From an uncultured Streptococcus sp. (GTDB lineage: Bacteria > Bacillota > Bacilli > Lactobacillales > Aerococcaceae): DNA of 11,485 nucleotides. The translations under genes and the position numbers were made by a program. This document shows positions 1-7,151 of the stretch, in pieces. Location of the stretch: NCBI GenBank assembly GCA_916049935.1, contig CAJZJI010000007.1, forward strand, positions 1 through 11,485. The letters are read 5' to 3'. The notes below the pieces were generated by a model. The model was not told where the DNA came from. It saw only the letters and a program-made list of their open reading frames with translations, and ran no database searches. The first letter of the stretch is position 1; each line of letters begins with the position of its first letter.

Positions 1-2081
1 ACGAAGCCTTTTTTCAATTTCGAAATATGCACAAGGCCGTCTTGTTTCACACCGATATCGACGAATGCGCCGAAGTCTACTACGTTACGAACGGTTCCTT
101 CGAGTTCCATTCCCACTTGTAAGTCTTCCATCTTCAAGACATCGCTACGTAAGATTGGTCCTGCGACTTCTTCACGAGGGTCACGTCCTGGTTTCAATAA
201 TCCATCCAGCACTAATTCCAGCGTTTCTTGTCCGATGCCAAATTCTTCTTTCAACTCTTTCCCATTCAGTCCTTTAAGGGCTTCTTCCAATTCTGGTGAA
301 CCCAGCGCTAATTTTTCAGCATTGGCTTTTTTCAAAATGGCTTTAGCAACATCATAAGACTCTGGGTGAATGTCAGTGCCGTCAAATGGATTCGTTCCAT
401 CGATGATTCGTAAGAACCCAACGGCTTGCTCGTAAGCTTTTGGCCCTAAGCGAGGTACTTTCTTCAATTGCGTACGGTTTGTGAACTTACCGTTTTCGTC
501 ACGGAAAGCGACCACGTTGGCTGCTGTTGTTTTCGTTAATCCGGCAATGTGCTCCAAGAGAGCGGCACTCGCCGTATTCACGTTGACCCCAACCTTGTTC
601 ACGGCTGTTTCAACTACAAAGTCTAACTGCTCATCTAATTGTTTTTCTGGAACGTCGTGTTGATATTGTCCAACCCCAACGGCTTTTGGATCGATTTTAA
701 CCAATTCTGCTAATGGGTCTTGCAAGCGACGAGCGATGCTGACTGCGGAACGCTCTTCGACTTGGTAATCTGGAAATTCAAGACGTGCGATATCGCTGGC
801 AGAATACACAGAGGCACCTGCTTCGCTGACGATAGTATAAACAACCTTACGAGGGATTTGTCGTAATTGTTCTGCCACGAATTGTTCAGACTCACGGCTA
901 GCCGTTCCGTTCCCAATCGCCACAAGTGTCACTCCGTATTGTTCCACAATGCGACGGAATTGTCCGCCTGCTTGAGCACGTTTAGCTTCTGAAGCTCCTA
1001 CGTGAGGGTAAATCACAGACTTGCCAAGTACTTTCCCTGTTTCATCGATGACCGCTAATTTACATCCTGTACGGTACGCTGGGTCGAGTCCTAAGATGAC
1101 TTGACCTTTCATTGGCGCTTGTAATAATAAGTTCTTCAAGTTCTCACCGAAGATAGCAATCGCTTGTGTTTGCGCCTTTTCGCTGAGTTCATTACGAATT
1201 TCGCGTTCGATGGCTGGTCCGATGAATCGTTTGTAACTTTCTTCAATCGCGCCTTCTACAATCGGCGCAGATGGGGAAGATGGATTTTTGATTTTCTCTT
1301 CTTTAATCTTTGTAAGAGGGTTTGTCACGTCGACTTCAATCGTCACGCGGACTACATCTTCTTTTTCTGCACGGTTTAAGGCAAGCACGCGGTGAGGAAC
1401 GATGGATTTCACTGGTTCTTCGTAGTCATAGTACATTTCGTAGACTTTCTTCTCGTCGAGCTCTTCCTTCTTCACGACAGATTTCACGATACCGTTCTTT
1501 TGCGTAAATTGACGTAATTGTTTACGGTATTTTGCTTCATCGGAAATCCATTCGGCGATAATTTCTACGGCGCCGTTAATCGCATCTTCGACCGTTAGAA
1601 TCGCCTTTTCTTCATTGATAAACGTTGCCGCTTTTTCCTCTACAGAATCCTTCGTCGTCATGAGTAACCATAATGCAAACGGCTCTAGTCCTGCTTCTTT
1701 AGCAATTGTTGCCTTCGTACGGCGTTTTTGTTTATACGGACGATAAATATCTTCTAATGCCGTTAAAGTTGTCGCCTTGCTTAATGCAGCCGTAATCTCT
1801 GGTGTGAGTTTGCCTTGTTCGTCAATGAGACGGCTAATTTCTTCTTTTCGTTTTTCGAAGTTTTCCAAATAACGTTGGCGCTCTTCGATTTCACGGATTT
1901 GCACCTCATCTAACGAACCAGTTTGGTCTTTACGATAACGTGCAATAAACGGTACGGTATTCCCATCTTGTAAGAGACCTAATACCGTATCGATTTGTTT
2001 TGGTTTATATTGAGTGAGTTCTGCCTTCACAAGCGCTACGGAACGCTCGTAAGCAGTGATTTCAGTTGTTTGTTCTGTCAT
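1..2081 (-). CDS. tex: Tex family S1 RNA-binding protein, 3' end cut by the window edge
   Basis: This is the conserved cytoplasmic nucleic-acid-binding protein Tex, linked in other bacteria to transcription and RNA handling. The frame is open from an ATG at 2081 to the left edge, giving 693 residues; family members are about 710-730, so only the last few tens of residues are missing. Seen in order: the helical Tex N-terminal region (about 1-200, with GNTVPFIARYRK near residue 40), a YqgF/RNase-H-like domain (LGLDPAYRTG around D333, then AIGNGTASRE around 388-397), helix-hairpin-helix repeats (VNKVGVNVNTAS from 494, VPRLGPKAYEQA near 542), and an S1 domain from about 660 (GTVRNVVDFGAFVDIG). 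An AAGGGAG ribosome binding site lies 6 bases before the ATG. A terminator closes the upstream permease gene, and I see only a poor promoter between them. Identity is firm; the cellular role is from the family. Confidence 0.96.
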   Translation of the reverse strand, partial: MTEQTTEITAYERSVALVKAELTQYKPKQIDTVLGLLQDGNTVPFIARYRKDQTGSLDEVQIREIEERQRYLENFEKRKEEISRLIDEQGKLTPEITAALSKATTLTALEDIYRPYKQKRRTKATIAKEAGLEPFALWLLMTTKDSVEEKAATFINEEKAILTVEDAINGAVEIIAEWISDEAKYRKQLRQFTQKNGIVKSVVKKEELDEKKVYEMYYDYEEPVKSIVPHRVLALNRAEKEDVVRVTIEVDVTNPLTKIKEEKIKNPSSPSAPIVEGAIEESYKRFIGPAIEREIRNELSEKAQTQAIAIFGENLKNLLLQAPMKGQVILGLDPAYRTGCKLAVIDETGKVLGKSVIYPHVGASEAKRAQAGGQFRRIVEQYGVTLVAIGNGTASRESEQFVAEQLRQIPRKVVYTIVSEAGASVYSASDIARLEFPDYQVEERSAVSIARRLQDPLAELVKIDPKAVGVGQYQHDVPEKQLDEQLDFVVETAVNKVGVNVNTASAALLEHIAGLTKTTAANVVAFRDENGKFTNRTQLKKVPRLGPKAYEQAVGFLRIIDGTNPFDGTDIHPESYDVAKAILKKANAEKLALGSPELEEALKGLNGKELKEEFGIGQETLELVLDGLLKPGRDPREEVAGPILRSDVLKMEDLQVGMELEGTVRNVVDFGAFVDIGVKQDGLVHISKLKKGF

Positions 2082-2119
2082 AGTCAACTCCCTTTCTGTC
2101 TCCTCTATCCTATCATGAA

Positions 2120-2157
2120 ATAAAAGGAAAAGCACCTAAGCAAAAATACCTAGGTGC
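2120..2157 (-). terminator. Factor-independent terminator of the NCS2 permease gene
   Basis: On the minus strand GCACCTA (2157-2151) pairs perfectly with TAGGTGC (2138-2132) and is followed by a T-rich tract (TTTTCCTTTTATTT). It lies 40 bases after the permease stop and about 40 bases before the tex start, so tex may receive some read-through. The 7-bp stem is modest. Confidence 0.7.
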
Positions 2158-2196
2158 CTATTACGGCTAAAGTTCAATATCAGCTGATTTTTACTC

Positions 2197-3660
2197 TTAT
2201 AGAAGAGCTAAGATAATGAAGTTAAGGATGAATAACCCTGTAGCGACCCATAAAATTGGGTGAATGTCTTTTGCTTTACCAGTAATCACTTTCACTAAGC
2301 AGTAGAAGATGAATCCTGCTGCGATACCGTAAGAGATACTGTAGCAAAGTGCCATGAAGATGCCGGCAAAGAACGCTGGAATGGCTTCGTCCAATTCGTC
2401 CCATTTCACATCAGCGAATGAAGAAAGCATCATCACCCCAACGATAATTAACGCCGGTGCTGTCGCTTCTGCAGGAACGATTCCCACGAATGGTGCTAAT
2501 AATGTGGATAATAGGAAGAGTCCTGCTGTAACGACTGCTGTTAAACCAGTACGTCCACCCGCACCAATTCCGGCTGCACTTTCAACATAAGTTGTAGTGT
2601 TCGAAGTACCGAAAATTGCCCCGATAGAAGTCCCAATCGCATCTGCGAATAAGGCTTTGTCCATTTTAGAAGAGAAACCAGATCCGTTTTCAAGTTGACG
2701 TTCATCTTCTTCAGAGAAGATCCCTGTTTTACGACCTGTACCGATGAAGGTTCCAAGAGTGTCAAATGTATCCGATAAGCTGAATGCAAAAATCGTCATT
2801 AATACTAAAGGTAAGCGTGCTGGGTCAGAGAAGAGTTTTACGATTCCTTCAGAACCAAAGGCGGCCAAGAATGTTGTGCCTAAGTCGTTGAACGCTGCGC
2901 CAAGAGAGTTACTTTCAAAACTTACTTTTGATAAATCGACAACCCCCATTGGAATCGCTAAAAGTGTTGTTAAAACAATCCCAAGCAAGATAGCCCCACG
3001 AACTTTTTTCAATAATAAGACTACAGTAATGACTAACCCAATCACTGCAAGAAGGGCGCCTGGAGACGTGAAGTTTACAAGAGATGGAACGATGCCACCA
3101 TTTGAATTCACGCTGAACACGCCGCCTTTGTACGCTTCCGTTGCGACATTATACGCAGCACCATTGACTTGAGTGATCGTTTTTGAATCAGAAAGGAATT
3201 CTAATAAATTGGCATTTTTTAAACCGATATAAGCGATGAAAATCCCAATCCCGCCCCCGATGGCATGTTGCATACTGACCGGAATGGCTTTAATAATCAT
3301 CTTACGAACTTTTGTTACAGTAATGAAAATGTTGAATAAACCACAAATGAATACCATTGCTAATGCTTCTTGCCAAGTAAATCCAAGGCCGAATACAACT
3401 GTAAAAGTAAAGAACGCGTTTAACCCCATCCCTGGTGCTAATGCGTAAGGTACGTTTGCGAAAAGACCCATCACTAATGTGCTGACAACTGTTGCAATAA
3501 TCGTTGATAAGAAGACTGCTTGGAATGGCATCCCTGTTTTACTAAGAATGTTCGGATTGACAAAAATGATGTATGACATCGCGAAGAATGTCGTTAACCC
3601 AGCCAAAAACTCCGTTGAAACGTTCGTGCCGTTCTCTTTCAGTTTAAAAAACTTATCCAT
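2197..3660 (-). CDS. NCS2 family purine permease (AzgA/PbuG-like)
   Basis: This 487-residue polytopic membrane protein most likely imports hypoxanthine, guanine or adenine by proton symport. It has the AzgA-branch signatures of the NCS2 family: NPNIL at 35-39, PYALAPGMGLNAFF at 71-84, DTFDTLGTFIGTG around 297-309 and the GTSNTTTYVES stretch at 351-361, with many hydrophobic helices throughout. It is somewhat longer than the B. subtilis PbuG/PbuO type (about 430-440); a hydrophilic insertion at about 157-196 accounts for most of this. An AAGGAG ribosome binding site lies about 11 bases before the ATG, slightly far. It is a single-gene unit with its own promoter, PurBox-like upstream repeats and a terminator. 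Family is secure; which base it carries cannot be told from sequence, and adenine versus guanine/hypoxanthine preference is open. Confidence 0.94.
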   Translation of the reverse strand: MDKFFKLKENGTNVSTEFLAGLTTFFAMSYIIFVNPNILSKTGMPFQAVFLSTIIATVVSTLVMGLFANVPYALAPGMGLNAFFTFTVVFGLGFTWQEALAMVFICGLFNIFITVTKVRKMIIKAIPVSMQHAIGGGIGIFIAYIGLKNANLLEFLSDSKTITQVNGAAYNVATEAYKGGVFSVNSNGGIVPSLVNFTSPGALLAVIGLVITVVLLLKKVRGAILLGIVLTTLLAIPMGVVDLSKVSFESNSLGAAFNDLGTTFLAAFGSEGIVKLFSDPARLPLVLMTIFAFSLSDTFDTLGTFIGTGRKTGIFSEEDERQLENGSGFSSKMDKALFADAIGTSIGAIFGTSNTTTYVESAAGIGAGGRTGLTAVVTAGLFLLSTLLAPFVGIVPAEATAPALIIVGVMMLSSFADVKWDELDEAIPAFFAGIFMALCYSISYGIAAGFIFYCLVKVITGKAKDIHPILWVATGLFILNFIILALL

Positions 3661-3701
3661 TGGAATGATAACTCCTTTTTATTGGTTTATTTGACGACTT
3701 A

Positions 3702-3730
3702 AGTATACTAGAACTATTTTTATTTTACAA
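3702..3730 (-). promoter_or_regulatory. Promoter of the NCS2 permease gene
   Basis: Minus-strand -35 TTGTAA (3730-3725), 17-bp spacer, -10 TATACT (3707-3702). Transcription would begin near 3695, leaving a leader of only about 35 bases. That is too short for a purine riboswitch. Confidence 0.7.
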
Positions 3731-3750
3731 TATAAAACACGTACATTTTA

Positions 3751-3783
3751 GTTCGCTAAATTTATTTTCGTTCGTTTTATTTA
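3751..3783 (-). promoter_or_regulatory. Tandem PurBox-like direct repeats upstream of the permease promoter
   Basis: Two copies of a CGAAC core flanked by A/T runs lie 19 bp apart (plus-strand GTTCG at 3751-3755 and 3770-3774). The 14-base units at 3751-3764 and 3770-3783 match at 11 positions. Read on the minus strand they resemble the PurR recognition sequence of Firmicutes (AWWWCCGAACWWT), scoring about 10/13 and 9/13. The -56 to -88 position relative to the predicted start suits an activating PurR, as known in Lactococcus. The PurR assignment is inference. Confidence 0.45.
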
Positions 3784-3843
3784 ACTTTATTTTATTTCAA
3801 GATTGTCAAACGAGTAATTCTGTTTCTAAACACGAATATTAAC

Positions 3844-3871
3844 AGCAAAAAAAGAAGTGGCGTTCGCCACT
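3844..3871 (-). terminator. Terminator of the coiled-coil lipoprotein gene
   Basis: Minus-strand AGTGGCG (3871-3865) and CGCCACT (3862-3856) form a perfect 7-bp GC-rich stem with an AA loop, followed by TCTTTTTTTGC. It starts 15 bases after the stop codon. A T-run also follows on the plus strand, so the hairpin could work in both directions. Confidence 0.85.
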
Positions 3872-3885
3872 CCTTTTTCTTTTAG

Positions 3886-4680
3886 TTATTCTTCTATTAT
3901 TTTGATTCCTTTACGCCCTTTTTCCACCGGTGTCATAAAGTCATGATAATCCCCAGGTTCATCCTCTTCTAGCCCTGCTTCTGTGAGCCCTACATAGTAA
4001 GACCCTTTGACTTCTCCTGCATTTGAATCAAAGAACCCTTCTCTCAAATTTTTTTGAACTCTTACATTCAGATACTCCATCGACTCTTTAGCAAGTTCTT
4101 GCACCTCAAAACTTACAATCAACTGTGTTTTATTTTTGTTATACTTGTCTTCGTCGTATTTCCCAAAGGAGTAGCTGACTGGCGAAGGCTTTGGGCTTTC
4201 GTATTCTGCGAAATCTACTGCATTGAATTGTTCTCGTAACTCTTTAATTTTTTCATCTATCTTTTTCAACTTTTCTCGGACTTCCTTAGAATTTCCCTCC
4301 CACGATACTTTATTACCTTCCATTCTTAGCGCCTCTAATTGGACTTCCAATTTTTCTCGGAGTTGTTGTTTATGGCGATAAAAATTACGTTCAAATTGTT
4401 TTTGGGCTAGTTCTAAAATTTGTTTTTCATTCTTCCCTCCTAAATCCCCGAGGTCCAAATCCAATCCTGTATAGGCAAGCACGTTTCCTTTTCCATCAAA
4501 ATGATAGACCGCCGTCACCGTGTTATGTGGATCTAACTCTGTTTTCTCTCCGTGATGCACATCCATCCAAATCCTATCTGACTGCAACGCATATGGTAGA
4601 GGGATTTTTTCCTTTTCTCCGCATGCTGCAAGCATAACAGCTACTACCGACAGCAACGCTAGTTTTATCCATGTCTTCAT
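3886..4680 (-). CDS. Lipoprotein of unknown function with a central coiled coil
   Basis: I do not recognise this family. The 264-residue product has a lipoprotein signal: a basic start (MKTWIK), a hydrophobic core and a LAAC lipobox with the lipidated cysteine at residue 20, so it should be anchored to the outer face of the membrane. Residues about 83-155 are rich in K, E, L and Q with heptad-like spacing and probably form an alpha-helical hairpin or coiled coil. The flanks (about 52-76 and 166-235) look like beta-rich segments. The tail is acidic, then basic. A GGAGG ribosome binding site sits 7 bases before the ATG, and a TATAAT -10 lies upstream. It has its own terminator and follows the metQ terminator, so it is probably a separate unit. 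A distant link to small YehR/DUF1307-type lipoproteins crossed my mind, but the match is too weak to claim. Confidence 0.85.
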   Translation of the reverse strand: MKTWIKLALLSVVAVMLAACGEKEKIPLPYALQSDRIWMDVHHGEKTELDPHNTVTAVYHFDGKGNVLAYTGLDLDLGDLGGKNEKQILELAQKQFERNFYRHKQQLREKLEVQLEALRMEGNKVSWEGNSKEVREKLKKIDEKIKELREQFNAVDFAEYESPKPSPVSYSFGKYDEDKYNKNKTQLIVSFEVQELAKESMEYLNVRVQKNLREGFFDSNAGEVKGSYYVGLTEAGLEEDEPGDYHDFMTPVEKGRKGIKIIEE

Positions 4681-4713
4681 TGTTCTTCCTCCAACGTTCG
4701 AACTTTCACGTTC

Positions 4714-4719
4714 ATTATA
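4714..4719 (-). promoter_or_regulatory. -10 element for the unknown lipoprotein gene
   Basis: A perfect TATAAT on the minus strand lies 33 bases before the start codon. No good -35 is found 16-18 bp upstream (the sequence there is near GAGCAG), so the promoter may be weak or need an activator. Confidence 0.5.
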
Positions 4720-4748
4720 CTACACGCAATCAGAATCTGCTCCTATTC

Positions 4749-4785
4749 CAAACAAAAACGCCAGAGCACCATTGTACTCTGACGT
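4749..4785 (-). terminator. Terminator of metQ
   Basis: Minus-strand ACGTCAGAG (4785-4777) pairs with CTCTGGCGT (4766-4758), 9 bp with one G-U, followed by TTTTGTTTGG. It begins 9 bases after the metQ stop and separates metQ from the next lipoprotein gene. Confidence 0.85.
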
Positions 4786-4794
4786 CTAAAGGGA

Positions 4795-5649
4795 TTATTT
4801 ATCTGAATTCCACACTGGGAAGTATTGTCCTGGTGCGATTTCATCCATTTTTTTCGCTACATCGTCTGATTGATATAATTCAACGATTTTTTTGTATGTT
4901 GGGTTGTCAGCATCTGCTGCTTTAACAACAATGATGTTGTAACGATCTTTAGGAATTGTATCTAAGTGGTTTGCATCTGAGAAGATGTTGTCTTCGATTT
5001 TCAAACCAGCATCTTGAGCCATAGAACCATTGATGGAAGCTGCGTCAACGTCTTGTAATAAACGTGGTGCTTGTGCTGATTCTGCTTCGATGATTTCTAA
5101 GTTACGAGGGTTGCTTGTGATGTCCGCTAATGAAGCTTTTGTTCCAACGCCTTCTTTTAATGTGATTAAGCCTTCTGTTTGCAATGCAACTAATGCACGA
5201 CCTTGGATTGCTACTTCTTTAGGAACTAATACTTTTGCTTTCTCTGGTAAATCTTTTAATGATTTATATTTTGTTGAGAAATAATATAACGGCGTGATAA
5301 ATGTTGTACCAATTTCTTTTAAATCAGTTCCTTTATCTTTGTTCCATTGTGCTAAATATGCACGGTGTTGGAACGCGTTCATTTGAACAGAACCTTCTTC
5401 AAGAGCTGTATTTGGTAATACATAGTCGTTCATTTCTACAACTTCGATATTGATGTTCTCTTTTTTCGCTTTTTCAGCTACGTAATCCCAGATTTCGTGA
5501 GCTGCGCTACCTACAACGGCAACTTTAACTGTTTGCGCTGGAGCTTCAGTTGCTTTTGAAGCCTCGCTAGATTGTTGTGAACTTTGGTTTCCGCATGCTG
5601 CTAAAGTGATTGCTGCAACGGCTGTTAAAAATAAGTGTTTAATTTTCAT
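4795..5649 (-). CDS. metQ: MetQ/NlpA family methionine-binding lipoprotein of an ABC importer
   Basis: This 284-residue lipoprotein is the substrate-binding component of a D/L-methionine-type ABC importer, acting on the outer membrane face. The start at 5649 is preferred over an in-frame GTG at 5730. It has GGAGG 9 bases upstream and begins directly with a lipoprotein signal (lipobox LAAC, Cys19), while the longer version would start at the edge of the T-box terminator. Family marks: VVGSAAHEIWDYV (45-57), NAFQHRAYL (91-99), QGRAL with Arg151, and the ASINGS segment with Asn207. One oddity: the usual PNDPTN-like stretch just before GRAL reads VPKEVAI here. Neither the ATPase (metN) nor the permease (metI) gene is adjacent; prsA lies upstream and an unrelated lipoprotein gene downstream. 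The Met-type T-box upstream supports a methionine-related ligand. Family firm; exact ligand inferred. Confidence 0.9.
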   Translation of the reverse strand: MKIKHLFLTAVAAITLAACGNQSSQQSSEASKATEAPAQTVKVAVVGSAAHEIWDYVAEKAKKENINIEVVEMNDYVLPNTALEEGSVQMNAFQHRAYLAQWNKDKGTDLKEIGTTFITPLYYFSTKYKSLKDLPEKAKVLVPKEVAIQGRALVALQTEGLITLKEGVGTKASLADITSNPRNLEIIEAESAQAPRLLQDVDAASINGSMAQDAGLKIEDNIFSDANHLDTIPKDRYNIIVVKAADADNPTYKKIVELYQSDDVAKKMDEIAPGQYFPVWNSDK

Positions 5650-5733
5650 TTTGTTTTTCCTCCATTTTCTTACGTTTGTTGTGTTAATTGCGAATTGATT
5701 TGAAACATTCCTCCTTAAACTGTCGAACACAAT

Positions 5734-5765
5734 AAAAAAATCCTTTGCCCAAATAGGACAAAGGA
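5734..5765 (-). terminator. Regulated terminator inside the metQ T-box
   Basis: Minus-strand TCCTTTGTCC (5765-5756) pairs with GGGCAAAGGA (5750-5741), 10 bp with one G-U, loop TATTT, then seven T. Its 5' arm is the sequence captured by the T-box in the antiterminator. Confidence 0.92.
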
Positions 5766-6009
5766 CGATTATTTCAAAAATACCGTGTTACCACCTTTAT
5801 TCGCTTATCCATCACTAGATAAACCTCACCCGATTCCACGTCAATGCGTTGAAATCGTACCGCTATAACGGGCGCCCCGTACTTCCCTTACAATTGTTCA
5901 GAAAGTCCGCTCAATGGCCATCTTCCTCATTTCGTCACTACTTAGTTTCACCAACCCTAAGCTCTCTACTCAGTGACCAGATGAGTACTCTCCATCTCGA
6001 TGCGTTATG
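5734..6009 (-). promoter_or_regulatory. T-box riboswitch, methionine-type (AUG specifier), controlling metQ
   Basis: A tRNA-sensing leader of about 275 bases. Stem I: GTCACT (5977-5972) pairs with AGTGAC (5939-5934) and CTCAT (5985-5981) with ATGAG (5930-5926). It carries the AGTA S-turn (5989-5986), the AGAGAGC motif (5967-5961) and the GGTTGGTG apical loop closed by CTTAG/CTAAG. The specifier loop reads GAAG-ATG-GCC, with the AUG codon at 5921-5919, i.e. tRNA-Met. The T-box proper, AAAGGTGGTAACACGG (5798-5783), has UGGU, whose variable U fits a tRNA with discriminator A, as tRNA-Met has. AAAGG can pair with CCTTT (5764-5760) of the terminator to form the antiterminator. Uncharged tRNA-Met should thus switch metQ on in methionine shortage. 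The T-box identity is very clear; the specifier codon rests on my hand folding. Confidence 0.93.
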
Positions 6010-6015
6010 GGTTCC

Positions 6016-6043
6016 ATTATACGCCCATTCTTTTCGATGTCAA
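6016..6043 (-). promoter_or_regulatory. Consensus promoter of the metQ T-box transcript
   Basis: Minus-strand -35 TTGACA (6043-6038) and -10 TATAAT (6021-6016), both perfect, with a 16-bp spacer. The start should fall near 6009. So strong a core promoter suggests that control is exerted mainly by the T-box at termination. Confidence 0.9.
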
Positions 6044-6108
6044 CAAAACTCTTCCATTTATAGACATTTGTTTTTGAAATAGAAACAAAACCACCGAACT
6101 GACTCTAG

Positions 6109-6148
6109 TATAAAGAAAACCTCCACACGATACGTTCGTGCAGAGGTT
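6109..6148 (-). terminator. Terminator of prsA
   Basis: Minus-strand AACCTCTGCACGA (6148-6136) pairs with TCGTGTGGAGGTT (6130-6118), 13 bp with two G-U pairs, loop ACGTA, followed by TTCTTTATA. It begins 10 bases after the prsA stop codon and isolates prsA from metQ. Confidence 0.9.
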
Positions 6149-6157
6149 AAAACCATC

Positions 6158-7108
6158 TTATTTAGCAGTAGTTGTTGTTGTTTGTGAATCAGCCGCTTGT
6201 AAGAAATTCTTCAAAGCGTTTTGTAAGCTTTCATCTGTGATTTTCACGTCAGCAGCTTTCACTAAATCTACCATTGTTTGGTGTAAGTATGCAGAATCTT
6301 TCAATTTCGCATCTAACATTTCTTTTTCCATTTGTTCTTTCATTTCATCAAATGGTTTCTTCTCTTCTTTCGATACTAACTTAATGATGTGGTATCCGAA
6401 TTGAGTTTGAACTGGAGTTTCAGTGATATCTCCAACATTCTTCAAGTCGTAAGCTGCTGTTGAGAATTCAGTTACCATGTCTGAACGTTTAAATGGTCCA
6501 ATTTGGCCGCCTTTTGCAGCTGTACCAGTATCTGCAGAGTTTGCTTTTGCTAATTCCGCAAAATCAGCACCATCTTTTAATTGTTTGATTAATTCTTCAG
6601 CTTTTGCTTTAGCAGTTGCTTTTTCCTCATCAGATGCATCAGATTTAGCTGCAATTAAGATATGTTGAACTGTAATTTGTGGTTCCCACGCATCATAGTA
6701 TGCTTTAATATCTTCTTCTGAGAAGTTCGCAGCTTTCTTCACTGCTTCTGTCATTAATTTATTTAAGTAAAGTGTTTGACGGTATGCGTCTACAGAAGTA
6801 ATTCCGCTTTGTTGTAAAGCCGCTAATAAACCAGGTTCGCCACCGTATTGAGCTACTAATTTAGCCACTTCTTCATCTGCAGCTGTTTTAAGAGATTTTG
6901 CATCTTCAATAGATCCTTCTAATACTTTTGTTAATACTAGACGTTGTAGTGTTTGTTCTCCAACTGTGTCTTTCATTGCTGTCACAAATTCATCTTTTGT
7001 AACGTTACCGTATTTAGTAGTCGCAACGTTTTCAGATGAGCCATTTGAGCATGCCGCTAATGCGAAAGTTGATGCAAGCGCTAATGCTCCTACGAATTTT
7101 TTCTTCAT
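6158..7108 (-). CDS. prsA: Foldase lipoprotein PrsA (parvulin peptidyl-prolyl isomerase)
   Basis: PrsA is a membrane-anchored foldase that helps secreted proteins fold as they leave the Sec translocon. The 316-residue product has a lipoprotein signal (MKKKFVGALA..., lipobox LAAC, Cys20), a helical N-terminal domain, a parvulin domain at about 145-247 and a C-terminal helix region that completes the chaperone bowl. Conserved parvulin marks are visible: QHILIAA with His149, KGGQIGPF at 199-206, and FGYHIIKL with His240. Length is typical of Lactobacillales PrsA. The tail is threonine-rich (QTTTTTAK). A GGAGAGGG ribosome binding site lies just before the ATG. It is a single-gene unit with an extended -10 promoter and a strong terminator. 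The family is secure; isomerase activity is not guaranteed, since some PrsA proteins act mainly as chaperones. Confidence 0.95.
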   Translation of the reverse strand: MKKKFVGALALASTFALAACSNGSSENVATTKYGNVTKDEFVTAMKDTVGEQTLQRLVLTKVLEGSIEDAKSLKTAADEEVAKLVAQYGGEPGLLAALQQSGITSVDAYRQTLYLNKLMTEAVKKAANFSEEDIKAYYDAWEPQITVQHILIAAKSDASDEEKATAKAKAEELIKQLKDGADFAELAKANSADTGTAAKGGQIGPFKRSDMVTEFSTAAYDLKNVGDITETPVQTQFGYHIIKLVSKEEKKPFDEMKEQMEKEMLDAKLKDSAYLHQTMVDLVKAADVKITDESLQNALKNFLQAADSQTTTTTAK

Positions 7109-7151
7109 AAAATTCCCTCTCCAATCGGTTTTCTTTTTAATCGATGTTATT

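Noticed and set aside
65..1507. Several plus- and minus-strand frames of 60-71 codons inside tex
   Set aside because: They lack ribosome binding sites and recognisable products, and they overlap an unbroken tex frame with clear domains.
2744..3172. 142-codon plus-strand frame antisense to the NCS2 permease
   Set aside because: It mirrors the permease codons, has no ribosome binding site and no family resemblance.
3661..3695. Purine riboswitch before the NCS2 permease gene
   Set aside because: The leader from the predicted start is only about 35 bases, and none of the conserved purine-aptamer motifs is present.
5650..5730. Longer MetQ starting at a GTG at 5730
   Set aside because: It would begin at the edge of the T-box terminator and put 27 polar residues before a perfect lipoprotein signal. 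The ATG at 5649 has a proper GGAGG.
5849..6082. 77-codon plus-strand frame over the T-box
   Set aside because: It is antisense to the highly structured T-box leader and its promoter, with no ribosome binding site or plausible product.
4620..7100. Lipoprotein signal peptides as sources of enterococcal-type peptide pheromones
   Set aside because: Three LAAC lipoproteins occur, but no conjugative plasmid or receptor context is present, and the peptide ends do not match pheromones I know.
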